The notes beneath the pieces were generated by a model. The model made no database searches and was not told where the DNA came from. It was given only the letters and a program-made list of their open reading frames with translations. A DNA stretch of 20,379 nucleotides, from assembly GCA_027068245.1 (NCBI GenBank), contig JAMOUF010000342.1:1-20379 (forward strand). The letters are read 5' to 3'. This stretch comes from Campylobacterales bacterium. Lineage in GTDB: Bacteria; Campylobacterota; Campylobacteria; Campylobacterales; Nitratiruptoraceae. Position 1 is the first letter of the stretch; each line of letters opens with the position of its first letter. This document shows positions 7,689 through 15,676 of this stretch, piece by piece. The position numbers and the translations under genes were made by a program.

Positions 7689-8308
7689 TTAAAGCGGTCT
7701 CATCAAATTTCATCACATCCGCCCCAACCATAAAAGAGGCTCCACCGCCCAGTATGGCCGAGGTGGCTTTTATGGGAAGGAGCAATGTTGGAAAAAGCTC
7801 TTTGTTAAATGCGTTGGTGGATAGAAAATCTTTGGCGAAAAGTTCCGCCACGCCCGGAAAGACAAAACTTATAAACTTTTTTGACGTTACTTACAAAGTA
7901 GGTGATGATAGATATCCCGTAAGATTTGTGGATCTGCCCGGATACGGATACGCAAAGGCCAGTAAAAGCCTTAAAAACGAGTGGCAAAAGAGCCTTACCG
8001 ATTTTGTGGCGAACAGGGACTCCATAAAGGTTTTCGTCCATCTGATTGACTCAAGGCATCCTGCTTTGGATATTGACAAAGATACAAGAGAGTTTTTGAA
8101 AAAGATAAAAAAAGGGGATCAGGTAGTTTTAGAGGTTTTCACAAAAGCGGACAAGCTTAAGCAAAAGGACCTGGCGGCCATAAAAAAGGTCTATCCGGAT
8201 GCGCTTTTGGTCTCAAGCGTCAATAAACGCGGAATTGAGGAGCTTAAAAAAAGAATCCTGGAGCATATATTTGGCAAAGATCTCTTATCAAAAACCGAAA
8301 CTGAGTGA
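7685..8308 (+). CDS. engB: Ribosome-assembly GTPase EngB/YsxC/YihA
   Basis: A 207-residue GTPase needed for assembly of the large ribosomal subunit. All G motifs are present: G1 GRSNVGKS (31-38), G2 SSATPGKTK (Thr56/Thr60 region), G3 DLPGYGYA (83-90), G4 TKADK and G5 VSSVNKRG. The GTG start at 7685 overlaps the lptA stop as GTGA. The final 38 bases overlap the start of argA, which lies in another frame and whose ribosome-binding site is inside engB. The lptA-engB linkage is one I recall as conserved in Campylobacter. Confidence 0.96.
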   Translation: MIKAVSSNFITSAPTIKEAPPPSMAEVAFMGRSNVGKSSLLNALVDRKSLAKSSATPGKTKLINFFDVTYKVGDDRYPVRFVDLPGYGYAKASKSLKNEWQKSLTDFVANRDSIKVFVHLIDSRHPALDIDKDTREFLKKIKKGDQVVLEVFTKADKLKQKDLAAIKKVYPDALLVSSVNKRGIEELKKRILEHIFGKDLLSKTETE

Positions 8309-8735
8309 CATTCCAAAGATGTTGGAGCTTGTAAAAGAGGATGTGGAAAAGGGCGTTATTCTGCCAAGAAGCAGCGATGAGATGGCTACAAACATACGAT
8401 CATACATTGTTGCGAAAGAGGATGGCGAGATTGTGGGCTATACCGCTTTACATATACACAGTATGGATCTGGCGGAGATAAGAAGCCTGATAGTAAGAAA
8501 AGACAAAAGGGGCGAGGGAATCGGTAAGGAGCTTGTAAAAAAGGCTTTGGACGAGGGAAAGAGTCTTGGTGTAAAAGATGTGCTTGCCCTTACATACTCT
8601 AAGGATTTTTTTGAAAGGCTTGGATTTAATGAGATTGAAAAGAACCAGATTCCGGAGCATAAGATCTGGCAAGACTGTATAAAATGCAAACATTTTCCTA
8701 TCTGCAACGAAGTGGCGATGATGAAAGAGGTTTGA
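8271..8735 (+). CDS. argA: GNAT amino-acid N-acetyltransferase, short ArgA type
   Basis: A 154-residue GNAT acetyltransferase resembling the short, stand-alone N-acetylglutamate synthases that start arginine biosynthesis. Visible features are LPRSSDEMATNIRSYIVAKE, DLAEIRSLIVRKDKRG, the acetyl-CoA loop RGEGIG (80-85), ALTYSKDFFERLGF, and the characteristic tail with Cys136, Cys139 and Cys145 (DCIKCKHFPICNEVAMM). TTG 8271 is chosen as start because TGGAG (8259-8263) lies seven bases upstream and the product then begins MAKISYQKPKLSD, right at the GNAT fold; it overlaps engB by 38 bases. The frame stays open upstream, but that part is shadow of engB. Acetylation of glutamate is inferred from family resemblance. 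Confidence 0.82.
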   Translation: MAKISYQKPKLSDIPKMLELVKEDVEKGVILPRSSDEMATNIRSYIVAKEDGEIVGYTALHIHSMDLAEIRSLIVRKDKRGEGIGKELVKKALDEGKSLGVKDVLALTYSKDFFERLGFNEIEKNQIPEHKIWQDCIKCKHFPICNEVAMMKEV

Positions 8736-9151
8736 GGCTTCTTCTTCTGTTTTTTCTGCTCTATTTTGTTTATGAGCCTCTAACCACGCTCTTTGTATAC
8801 CTGCCGCCTATGCTTGCCGTCGCCTCATGGAAAATATACAAAGCCAGGCGGTTAAGATACAAACTTTTGTGGGGAGCGTATCTGGTGCTGTTTGAGATGG
8901 ACCACTCTTTGCCTCCGCTTAGCACCGTATTGGCGGTGTTGGGCGTTGGATGGGTCATAAAGCGGCTGGAGGTTTTTCTAAACTGCAAAATCTGTCTGCT
9001 GATAGTCAATGTAACACTTTTTTACGCGCTTTTCGCTACCATTATATTTCTGTTTCATATGCTCTTTAATACAGGGTTTTATCTAAATCCGTGGCTTTTA
9101 GGGCTCTATGTCATATTAGATTTGGGGATATTGCTGTTATATGAGATATAA
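8732..9151 (+). CDS. Small polytopic membrane protein, MreD-like, before PBP2
   Basis: A 139-residue, very hydrophobic protein with four or five likely membrane segments (about 1-12, 15-31, 46-75, 83-110 and 115-137) and few charged residues. I do not recognise a definite family motif. Size, topology and position immediately before mrdA match an MreD role in the rod-shape elongasome, and Campylobacter carries an unnamed membrane protein at this spot as I recall. The TTG at 8732 is preferred: it makes the TTGA overlap used elsewhere here and is preceded by AGAGG, although the spacing is very short. An ATG at 8684 would add 16 polar residues overlapping argA, and lacks a ribosome-binding site. 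It overlaps mrdA by 11 bases. Confidence 0.7.
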   Translation: MRLLLLFFLLYFVYEPLTTLFVYLPPMLAVASWKIYKARRLRYKLLWGAYLVLFEMDHSLPPLSTVLAVLGVGWVIKRLEVFLNCKICLLIVNVTLFYALFATIIFLFHMLFNTGFYLNPWLLGLYVILDLGILLLYEI

Positions 9152-10937
9152 AATCGTCTTTTTTGTCATTTTTTTTATTTTTATTCTGCTTTTAAGCAAA
9201 GTCTACTACCTCTCCATTAAATCCAACAGCTATTTTGAGGCTCTCGCAAAGCAGAATATGATAAAAAAGGAGTATATAGTCCCTATAAGAGGAGAGATAT
9301 TTGACAGAAAGGGCAAACCGCTGGCCGTCAACAACGTGGGGTTCAAGCTGACACTGGCCCCGCATCTTGGCAAAAAACGGCTTGAGACTTTGCTAAAAGA
9401 GGTTGTGAAGAATTTTCCGGATCAAAACATTACGAAACTATATAGAAGATATAAAAAAAGGGACTCCTTTTACAATCACGATTTTATCGAGATTATTCCC
9501 TTTATAGAGTATGACTCGATGCTTGGCAGGTTTGCCGAACTCAGATTTGAAAAAGAGCTAAAAATTGAACCCTCCTTTAAACGCTACTACCCCCATAAGG
9601 ACCTGGCATCACATGTGTTGGGCTATGTTTCCAAAACAAACAAAAAAGAGGCTAAAAGAGATCTTACCGCAAAGATCATAGGAATTACCGGCAAAACAGG
9701 TATTGAGAAGTTTTACAACTCCTATCTTGAGGGAAAGATCGGCTACAAAAAAGTTAAAGTGAGCGCTTATAACGAAGAACTTGGGATTTTGGAGAAAAAA
9801 GAGCCGGTTCAAAACAGAGATCTCTATCTTACGATTGACATAGAGCTGCAAAAGTATATCAAAGAGCTTTTCAAAAACAGGGCAGGGGTTGCCATAGTTA
9901 TGAGAACCGATGGTGAGATACTGGCGGCTGGAAGCTATCCCGGATACGATCTTAATATCTTTGTCAACGGGATAAGCAGAAAGAAATGGCAACAGATCAT
10001 AACAGATCTTAACCACCCCTTTACCAACAAACTTGTAAACGGGCTATATCCGCCCGGATCCACTATCAAAATGGGAGTGGCGCTGGCGTTTTTGAACTCC
10101 CGTCTCATCTCTCCCTTCACCCCATTTTACTGCAGCGGCCATATAAAGGTTGGAAAGCGTAAGTTTAGATGCTGGAGCCGTTACGGCCATGGAGAGGTAA
10201 GGTTAAGAAAGGCGATCAGGGAGAGCTGTGACGTATACTTTTATGAAGGGGGGCTTAGGGTAGGTATAAACAAAATCGCCAAAGAGCTGCGTAAGATGGG
10301 ATTTTCAAAAAAGAGCGGCGTGGATCTGCCAAACGAGTTTATCGGCGTGATTCCGGATAAGGAGTGGAAGAGCAGAAAGTATGGCCAGCCCTGGTATAAA
10401 GGGGAGACGGTGGTATCGGCTATAGGGCAGGGCTATACTCTGGTTACGCCTATGCAGATAGCAAGATATACGGCATTTTTGGCAAGCGGCACCCTGCCTG
10501 TGCCTCATTTTGCGAAAAGTTTCAACGAAAAAGTGTATGAGAGCAAAAAAAGCGGGGTGCGCTTTAGCGAAAGGGAGAAGAGGCTGCTTACCTTTATCAG
10601 AGAGGGGATGTATGATGTTTGCAACCATAAAAAAGGAACAGCCTCAAAATATATCGATACAAACATAACCATAGCGGGTAAAACGGGAACGGCACAGGTT
10701 ATCGGGATTCCCCAGGAGGAGAAGGAGAGGATGAAAGAGGAGGAACTGGCCTACTTTACCAGGTCCCACGCTTGGCTGACAACTTATGGACCATACAAAA
10801 ACCCTCAGGTGGTAGTAACAGTGCTTATGGAGCATGGGGGGCACGGAGGGAGTGCAGCAGGACCAATAGTATCCAAAATATATGACAAGCTCATAGAGCT
10901 TGGATATATCAGGGGATATGGTTCAAAACAAAGATAG
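9141..10937 (+). CDS. mrdA: Penicillin-binding protein 2 (elongasome transpeptidase)
   Basis: A 598-residue class B penicillin-binding protein that cross-links peptidoglycan during side-wall growth. It has one N-terminal membrane anchor (~4-22), a dimerisation/pedestal region (IVPIRGEIFDRKGKPLAVNN, ~46-65) and a C-terminal transpeptidase domain: SxxK active site PPGSTIKMG (Ser307, Lys310), second motif SCD (362-364) in place of SxN as is normal for PBP2, and KTGT (514-517). C-C-H-C residues at 331, 344, 350 and 363 have the spacing of a zinc site described in PBP2 (see findings). The ATG at 9141 lies inside the upstream membrane-protein gene. The 3' end overlaps the convergent exchanger gene by 29 bases. 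It closes the envelope run. Confidence 0.95.
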   Translation: MRYKIVFFVIFFIFILLLSKVYYLSIKSNSYFEALAKQNMIKKEYIVPIRGEIFDRKGKPLAVNNVGFKLTLAPHLGKKRLETLLKEVVKNFPDQNITKLYRRYKKRDSFYNHDFIEIIPFIEYDSMLGRFAELRFEKELKIEPSFKRYYPHKDLASHVLGYVSKTNKKEAKRDLTAKIIGITGKTGIEKFYNSYLEGKIGYKKVKVSAYNEELGILEKKEPVQNRDLYLTIDIELQKYIKELFKNRAGVAIVMRTDGEILAAGSYPGYDLNIFVNGISRKKWQQIITDLNHPFTNKLVNGLYPPGSTIKMGVALAFLNSRLISPFTPFYCSGHIKVGKRKFRCWSRYGHGEVRLRKAIRESCDVYFYEGGLRVGINKIAKELRKMGFSKKSGVDLPNEFIGVIPDKEWKSRKYGQPWYKGETVVSAIGQGYTLVTPMQIARYTAFLASGTLPVPHFAKSFNEKVYESKKSGVRFSEREKRLLTFIREGMYDVCNHKKGTASKYIDTNITIAGKTGTAQVIGIPQEEKERMKEEELAYFTRSHAWLTTYGPYKNPQVVVTVLMEHGGHGGSAAGPIVSKIYDKLIELGYIRGYGSKQR

Positions 10938-11841
10938 CCAAAATCGTCAGTAACGCTATTCCGGCTGATTTGTTATAGAGTTTCGTAGCTGTGATGAAGA
11001 CCAGCATTATAGATGCGCTAAAGGCTACAAGTATATCAAAACCGTAAGTTTTCAGATCCACGCTAAGCGGGTTTACGATACTTGCCGAGCCAAGAACCAC
11101 GCTGAAATTCGCCACGTTTGAGCCAATGATGTTACCAATACTCATATCCGCCTTTTTGTTTATGGCGGCCTGGATGCTTACCACAAGCTCTGGAAGGCTG
11201 GTTCCAAAGGCTACGAGAAAGAGGCCTATGATCCATTCGCTGACTCCAAGTTTCCTTGCTATGCTGGATGCGCTTTGAACGGCGAAGTCGGCCCCGTAGA
11301 CAACCATAACGAAACCAATTATCAGCAATATGATAGTTGGGAGCCATTTGAACTTCTCCTGCAAAACCTCCTCGTCCACCTCGCCTGCTACGATGGTGGG
11401 CTCCTGGGCCAAAAAGAGCAGATAAGCCCCCATTAAAAATAGAAAGATGATTCCTTCCGCCCGGCTTATGATCCCGTCATAAGAGACGAGCAGAAAAATA
11501 AATATGGGAAAGAGCGCCCAGGCGCTGTCTTTTGAGAATATATCCCGCCTTGGGACGATGTGTTTGGCTATCAAAAAGACGGTTCCCAAAACCAGAGTGA
11601 TATTCAGTGAGACACTGCCTATTACATTTGATACGGCCAGATCGCTTTTGTGGTGATAGCTTGCTACTATGCTTGCGGCCATCTCCGGCAAACTTGTGCC
11701 AAGCGCTATCAGAGTCGCGCCTATTACAAACTCGCTTATACCAAAATGTAGAGCGATCTTTTCGCTCTCTTTGATTATAAAATCAGCACCCTTTATCAGT
11801 GCGGCCATAGAAACCACAAAGATAGCCAGATCAACTATCAC
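10909..11841 (-). CDS. Na+/Ca2+ exchanger family protein (CaCA, YrbG type)
   Basis: A 310-residue, ~10-segment inner-membrane antiporter of the Ca2+:cation superfamily, probably exporting Ca2+ in exchange for Na+ or H+. Both inverted alpha repeats are intact: alpha-1 [13 protein letters not shown] with [15 protein letters not shown] (Glu53, Asn80) and alpha-2 [11 protein letters not shown] with [15 protein letters not shown] (Glu218, Asn245). Glu53 and Glu218 match the ion-coordinating glutamates of the archaeal NCX structure. A hydrophilic linker with [17 protein letters not shown] (~147-163) separates the halves. The GTG start at 11841 has AAGGAG five bases upstream and overlaps the ybeY stop by 11 bases. 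The ion specificity cannot be read from sequence. Confidence 0.92.
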   Translation of the reverse strand: MIVDLAIFVVSMAALIKGADFIIKESEKIALHFGISEFVIGATLIALGTSLPEMAASIVASYHHKSDLAVSNVIGSVSLNITLVLGTVFLIAKHIVPRRDIFSKDSAWALFPIFIFLLVSYDGIISRAEGIIFLFLMGAYLLFLAQEPTIVAGEVDEEVLQEKFKWLPTIILLIIGFVMVVYGADFAVQSASSIARKLGVSEWIIGLFLVAFGTSLPELVVSIQAAINKKADMSIGNIIGSNVANFSVVLGSASIVNPLSVDLKTYGFDILVAFSASIMLVFITATKLYNKSAGIALLTILAIFVLNHIP

Positions 11842-12256
11842 TCTCGCTCCTTACGATAAGGCTTTTTGGAAGATTGAACCTCTCTATCAGCTCCCTCTCC
11901 CTCTCTCTCATCTGACCTTCGTCGCACTCATGGTCGTATCCTAAAAGATGAAGCAGCCCGTGTATAAACAAAAGGGCGATCTCCTCATCGGCGGAATGTC
12001 CCAGTTTTTCTGCCTCCTCTTTGGCCTTTTGGCTGTTGATGACTATAACGCCAAGGGGGGCGTTTGGGACATCCTCGAAAGGAAAGCTTATCACGTCCGT
12101 GGTAGCGTCTATACCTCTGAATTTACGGTTTAAATCCCTCATCTCATCGCTCTCTACCACCAGAAGTTCTATCTCTTTGTCACTTAGATTTTCCGCAATT
12201 TTTTCAATTTTGGATATGTCTATGGTATGTGAGCTCTTATTTTCAAAACTGATCAT
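11831..12256 (-). CDS. ybeY: Endoribonuclease YbeY, rRNA maturation
   Basis: A 141-residue zinc-dependent single-strand endoribonuclease involved in 16S rRNA 3'-end maturation and ribosome quality control. The metal-binding motif [14 protein letters not shown] is complete with His99, His103 and His109, and the upstream family segment [18 protein letters not shown] (43-60) is present. The ATG is at 12256-12254 with only a weak GGGAC-type ribosome-binding site. The gene opens a short minus-strand operon with the calcium exchanger, divergent from queC. Confidence 0.95.
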   Translation of the reverse strand: MISFENKSSHTIDISKIEKIAENLSDKEIELLVVESDEMRDLNRKFRGIDATTDVISFPFEDVPNAPLGVIVINSQKAKEEAEKLGHSADEEIALLFIHGLLHLLGYDHECDEGQMRERERELIERFNLPKSLIVRSESDS

Positions 12257-12278
12257 ACTAGTCCCGTTTTTTTATCTT

Positions 12279-12284
12279 ATTGTA
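12279..12284 (-). promoter_or_regulatory. Probable extended -10 element for ybeY
   Basis: The minus strand reads TGATACAAT, an extended -10 (TG-A-TACAAT), 22 bases before the ybeY ATG. No clear -35 is seen. Apart from a promoter for the next operon, this is the only candidate for the ybeY-exchanger pair. Confidence 0.45.
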
Positions 12285-12303
12285 TCAAATATTCCCTTTT
12301 AAA

Positions 12304-12332
12304 TTGTGACAATATATATATTTTGTGATAAT
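12304..12332 (+). promoter_or_regulatory. queC promoter
   Basis: TTGTGA (12304-12309) and an extended -10 TGTGATAAT (12324-12332) are 17 bases apart, the best sigma-70-type promoter in the window. The predicted start of transcription near 12339 leaves about 19 bases before the queC ATG, too short for a preQ1 riboswitch. A near-perfect direct repeat TTGTGAYAATAT overlaps both elements (12304-12315 and 12323-12334). Confidence 0.6.
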
Positions 12333-12357
12333 ATTTCAAAAAAAGCTGGTGGAGAAA

Positions 12358-13023
12358 ATGAAAAAGGCGGTAACGATACTTAGCGGCGGGATGGATAGCA
12401 CGGTGGCAAGTTTTATAGCCAAAAAGGAGGGTTATGATCTAATAGCCATCCACTTCAACTACGGCCAAAGGACACAGGAAAAAGAGCTTGAGGCTTTTAG
12501 GAAGATAGCAGATATTTTGGGAGCCAAAAAATATGAGATAGACCTCCCTTTTTTCAAACAAATAGGTGCCAGCGCTTTGGTGGACGAGAGTCTGGATGTT
12601 CCCGTTGACGGGGTAAAACCGGGGGTCCCCATCACATACGTCCCCTTTAGAAACGGAATTTTTTTAAGTATCGCTGCCGCCGTGGCCGAAAAAGAGGGGG
12701 CCGAGGCAATCTATATAGGCGTGGTGGAAGAGGACAGCAGTGGCTATCCGGACTGCAGGGAGGCTTTTATAAAGGCGATGCAAGAGGCGATAAATCTTGG
12801 CACCAAAGATGAGACTCATATCCGGATAAAGACCCCGCTGATAGATCTGAAAAAAGAGGATATCGTCTCATATGCGTTGGAGCTTGGCGTTCCTTTGGAG
12901 CTTACCTGGAGCTGTTACCAAAACGATGATGAGGCCTGTGGGGTCTGTGACAGCTGCAGACTCAGGCTCAAAGGTTTTCAAAAGGCGGGGAGAGAGGATA
13001 AAATCCCCTATAAAATCAGATAA
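12358..13023 (+). CDS. queC: 7-cyano-7-deazaguanine synthase
   Basis: A 221-residue ATP-dependent enzyme converting 7-carboxy-7-deazaguanine and ammonia to preQ0, precursor of queuosine in tRNA. It has the PP-loop SGGMDS (9-14), HFNYGQR near 32, [11 protein letters not shown] near 124 and the C-terminal zinc site made of Cys186, Cys194, Cys197 and Cys200 ([19 protein letters not shown]). The ATG at 12358 follows GGTGGAG and gives the standard [11 protein letters not shown] opening; the frame extends upstream to a GTG at 12325, which lies in the promoter and is rejected. It is a single-gene unit. Its 3' end overlaps the convergent permease gene by eight bases. No other queuosine gene is in view. 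Confidence 0.96.
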   Translation: MKKAVTILSGGMDSTVASFIAKKEGYDLIAIHFNYGQRTQEKELEAFRKIADILGAKKYEIDLPFFKQIGASALVDESLDVPVDGVKPGVPITYVPFRNGIFLSIAAAVAEKEGAEAIYIGVVEEDSSGYPDCREAFIKAMQEAINLGTKDETHIRIKTPLIDLKKEDIVSYALELGVPLELTWSCYQNDDEACGVCDSCRLRLKGFQKAGREDKIPYKIR

Positions 13024-14587
13024 TCCGCTTGGCGTTTGGAGGAATTTTATCTTTCGTGGATTGAAAATGTAGAGTTACGAAGTGTTCGCTTTTGTGTTTC
13101 AGCTCTTTGTTTAAGGCGGAGTAGAACTCCTTTTTGATCTTTTTATGGTCCGCATCGGTGACAAAAAGCAGCTCCACGAATTTCGATTCGTTTTCCAGCT
13201 CATATATTTTCAAATCTTTGTATCTGTTTTTAAGTTTTTTGAAAATCGGCGTAAGATAGGCCATATAGGAGTTTAAAAAACGCTCCTGAATCTCTATTCT
13301 TTTATCGACGAAAGCTTTTAATTTTACCTTCATAACCACCCGGTAAAAAAACTCGAAAACAAATGTCAAAGCCAGAACGATGGCGGAGGATTTTAGGTTG
13401 TCCGGATTTGTCTCATAGTTGTATCCTATCAACACCGCTATGGAGATGACGCAGAGTATAAATGCTAAAAAGCTTATCCATCTGTTGGACTGGGTCTCTT
13501 TGTAGAGTTTGAAATTGACATAGTTTACGGCGGCGAAAATTATCAAAAACCCCAGGCTTCCAGCTATAGAGATATTCTCCAGGTTGAATGTCAACGCAAA
13601 TAGTCCGGATAGGACCGCAAGTATCAAAAGCCCCTCGCTCCCTTTTTTCCATATTTTTCTGGAGAAGTTTTCAGGCAGAGCTCCAAGCTTTGCCACAAGA
13701 TAACTAACCCTGGCACCCCCGTACAGGGTAGCGTTGATGGCGCTTGATGTGGAGAGCAGAGCGGCTATGCCAATCAGCGTAAAACCAAAATCGCCCAAAA
13801 AGGGTTTTGCCGCTACGGCCAGGGCGAAATCGCGGTATTTTTGAACCTCTTCGTAAGTCAGGTTCGCCACGGCCACGGCCGCTACCAGCACGTAGATCAC
13901 CATGGTTGTAAGCACTGCTGCGTAAAAGGCTTTTGGCAGAGTCTCTTTTGGGTTTTCCACATCGGCCGCGGTGTTTGCTATCAGCTCAAAACCCTCGTAT
14001 GCCAAAAATATTATAAGCCCTCCCGTCATAATCTTTATTATGCTTTCGTAATGTTCCGGCGAAAGCTTTGAAAAATCACCTGTAAAGAAGCCAAGAATCG
14101 AGAAAAACAGAAGTATCGCCACTTTGGCAAAGACCATCAGATCCTCGGTCTTTCCGCTGATATAGGCTCCAAGGAAGTTCAAAAATGTAAAAAAGGCCAA
14201 AACCGCAACTATCGCTATCTTTTTGTAAAGCTCTATCTCATGCCCGAACAAAAGGGCGTTGGAGTAGCTCCCAAAGGCGTAGGCGTAAAGGGCCAGCATG
14301 ATAATATAGCTGGCAAGCAAAAGGGTGTTTAGGTATGCGCTTAAAAGGTTGTTTCCAAAGCCCTGGACCAAAAACTCCACGGTCCCCCCTTCGCTGGGGT
14401 ATCTAACCGAGAGTTTGGCGTAGCTGTATGAAGTAAGAAGGGCGATCATCCCAGCAAACAAAAAGGCTATGGGCGCAGCCCCTTTTGCAAGCATAATGGT
14501 AAGGCCCAAAACCGCAAATATCCCTCCGCCTATCATTCCTCCAACGCCTATGGAGTATGCCTCCCAAAATCCGATTTTCTTATCCAT
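13016..14587 (-). CDS. APC-family amino-acid permease with C-terminal cytoplasmic extension
   Basis: A 523-residue transporter of the amino acid-polyamine-cation superfamily. About 12 membrane segments span residues 8-420. The unwound TM1 motif [15 protein letters not shown] (14-28) binds the substrate backbone in this family, and [20 protein letters not shown] and [15 protein letters not shown] are typical APC segments. Residues ~420-523 form a charged soluble tail with no motif I recognise. The start is set at ATG 14587, six bases after AAGGA; a GTG at 14590 is the alternative. It overlaps the upstream TRAP binding-protein gene by eight bases and is the last gene of the minus-strand run. 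The substrate is unknown; an amino acid is inferred. Confidence 0.9.
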   Translation of the reverse strand: MDKKIGFWEAYSIGVGGMIGGGIFAVLGLTIMLAKGAAPIAFLFAGMIALLTSYSYAKLSVRYPSEGGTVEFLVQGFGNNLLSAYLNTLLLASYIIMLALYAYAFGSYSNALLFGHEIELYKKIAIVAVLAFFTFLNFLGAYISGKTEDLMVFAKVAILLFFSILGFFTGDFSKLSPEHYESIIKIMTGGLIIFLAYEGFELIANTAADVENPKETLPKAFYAAVLTTMVIYVLVAAVAVANLTYEEVQKYRDFALAVAAKPFLGDFGFTLIGIAALLSTSSAINATLYGGARVSYLVAKLGALPENFSRKIWKKGSEGLLILAVLSGLFALTFNLENISIAGSLGFLIIFAAVNYVNFKLYKETQSNRWISFLAFILCVISIAVLIGYNYETNPDNLKSSAIVLALTFVFEFFYRVVMKVKLKAFVDKRIEIQERFLNSYMAYLTPIFKKLKNRYKDLKIYELENESKFVELLFVTDADHKKIKKEFYSALNKELKHKSEHFVTLHFQSTKDKIPPNAKRII

Positions 14588-15668
14588 CACGCATCCTTAA
14601 GAAGTTTTTCAAACCCAAAGAGGTCCACTCTCGCTGGATCTGCCAGTAGGGCTCTATAGCCTCCCAGACCATTTTAAAATCCCTGCTCTTTTTCGACTGC
14701 TCCTCTATAACCTCAAAGAGAGCTTTTTTTGCGGCCTCCACTATCTCTTTTGGAAACTCCTCCAGTATGACACCATACTTTTTAAGCTCTATAAGGGCTT
14801 TTGCGTTTTTGTCCTGAAAGTTGTAAACCATCTTGGCGTTAAGCTCGTTTGAAAGCGACGTTATCAAAGATTTCAGATCCTCGCCAAGACTTTGCCAGAA
14901 CTCTTTGTTGAAGGTTAGCTCCAGCACGCTGCCAGGTTCGTGAAAACCGCTGTAGTAGTATTTTGCCACCTTGTAAAAGCCCATCTTTATATCCAGAGCA
15001 GGTCCCACCCACTCGGTGGCGTCTATCGTGCCTCTCTCCAAAGCAGTGTAAATCTCACCTGCTGGAAGCAGTATGGGGTTTACTCCAAGTTTTGCGAAAA
15101 CCTCGCCCCCAAGGCCTGGTATTCGCATCTTTAGACCCTTCAAATCCTTTAGTGAGGTGATTTTTTTCTTGAACCATCCTCCCATCTGCACGTCGGTGTT
15201 GCCTCCCAGCAGCGGGTAGAGATTGTATCTGGCGTAGAGCTTGCGCCAGATATCCAGTCCGCCGCCATAGAGCATCCAGGCACTCATCTCGTTGGAGGTA
15301 AACCCAAAGGGAAACCCTCCAAAGAGGCTGAAGGCCGGATTCTTGCCCTTCCAGTAGTAAGGCCCGGAGTGAAACGCCTCTATCTGCCCTTTGCTGCAGG
15401 CGTCAAATACTCCAAGGGCCGGCACCAGAAGATTTTTGCCAAATACCTTCACCTCCACTTCACCGCCGCTGGCACTGTTGAGGTTTTTCGCAAACTCCTC
15501 CACGCCTTCGCCCATTATTGGAAATCCTGCGGGCCAGCTGGTAGCCAGCTTTATTTCGATTTTTCTCTTTTTTGAGATGTTGAAACTTTTTACCTCCTCC
15601 CGTTTACATCCGGACAGGAGAGAGGCTCCGATGAGGGCCGAGGAGGTCAAAAAGAGTCGTCTTTCCAT
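14580..15668 (-). CDS. TRAP-transporter substrate-binding protein, TakP-like, Tat lipoprotein
   Basis: A 362-residue periplasmic binding protein of the DctP superfamily, closest in motif to TakP, the alpha-keto-acid binder of Rhodobacter. The N terminus has a twin-arginine motif ERRLFLTS and a lipobox LLSGC (Cys21), suggesting export folded by Tat and lipid anchoring. Family motifs are GGNTDVQMGGWFKK (Gln161), GLKMRIPGLGG (Arg182, the usual carboxylate-binding arginine), GTIDATEWVGP (Glu219-Trp220) and GFHEPGS (Glu244). The membrane partners DctQ and DctM are not in the window. ATG 15668 lies five bases after AGGAA; GTG 15671 is possible. It sits between a Ca2+/H+ antiporter gene and an amino-acid permease gene. 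An organic acid, perhaps with a bound cation, is the likely ligand. Confidence 0.9.
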   Translation of the reverse strand: MERRLFLTSSALIGASLLSGCKREEVKSFNISKKRKIEIKLATSWPAGFPIMGEGVEEFAKNLNSASGGEVEVKVFGKNLLVPALGVFDACSKGQIEAFHSGPYYWKGKNPAFSLFGGFPFGFTSNEMSAWMLYGGGLDIWRKLYARYNLYPLLGGNTDVQMGGWFKKKITSLKDLKGLKMRIPGLGGEVFAKLGVNPILLPAGEIYTALERGTIDATEWVGPALDIKMGFYKVAKYYYSGFHEPGSVLELTFNKEFWQSLGEDLKSLITSLSNELNAKMVYNFQDKNAKALIELKKYGVILEEFPKEIVEAAKKALFEVIEEQSKKSRDFKMVWEAIEPYWQIQREWTSLGLKNFLRMRDG

Positions 15669-15676
15669 CACGCTTC

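Noticed and set aside
9141..9151. Frameshift or fusion between the MreD-like gene and mrdA
   Set aside because: Both proteins have complete, sensible ends; the 11-base overlap is ordinary translational coupling in this compact run.
12339..12357. preQ1 riboswitch in front of queC
   Set aside because: The predicted leader is only about 19 bases, too short for even a class I preQ1 aptamer, and no C-rich loop or A-rich tail is present.
12325..12357. Earlier GTG start for queC
   Set aside because: The GTG sits within the promoter -10 element and would add an 11-residue extension not found in the family; the ATG at 12358 has its own ribosome-binding site.
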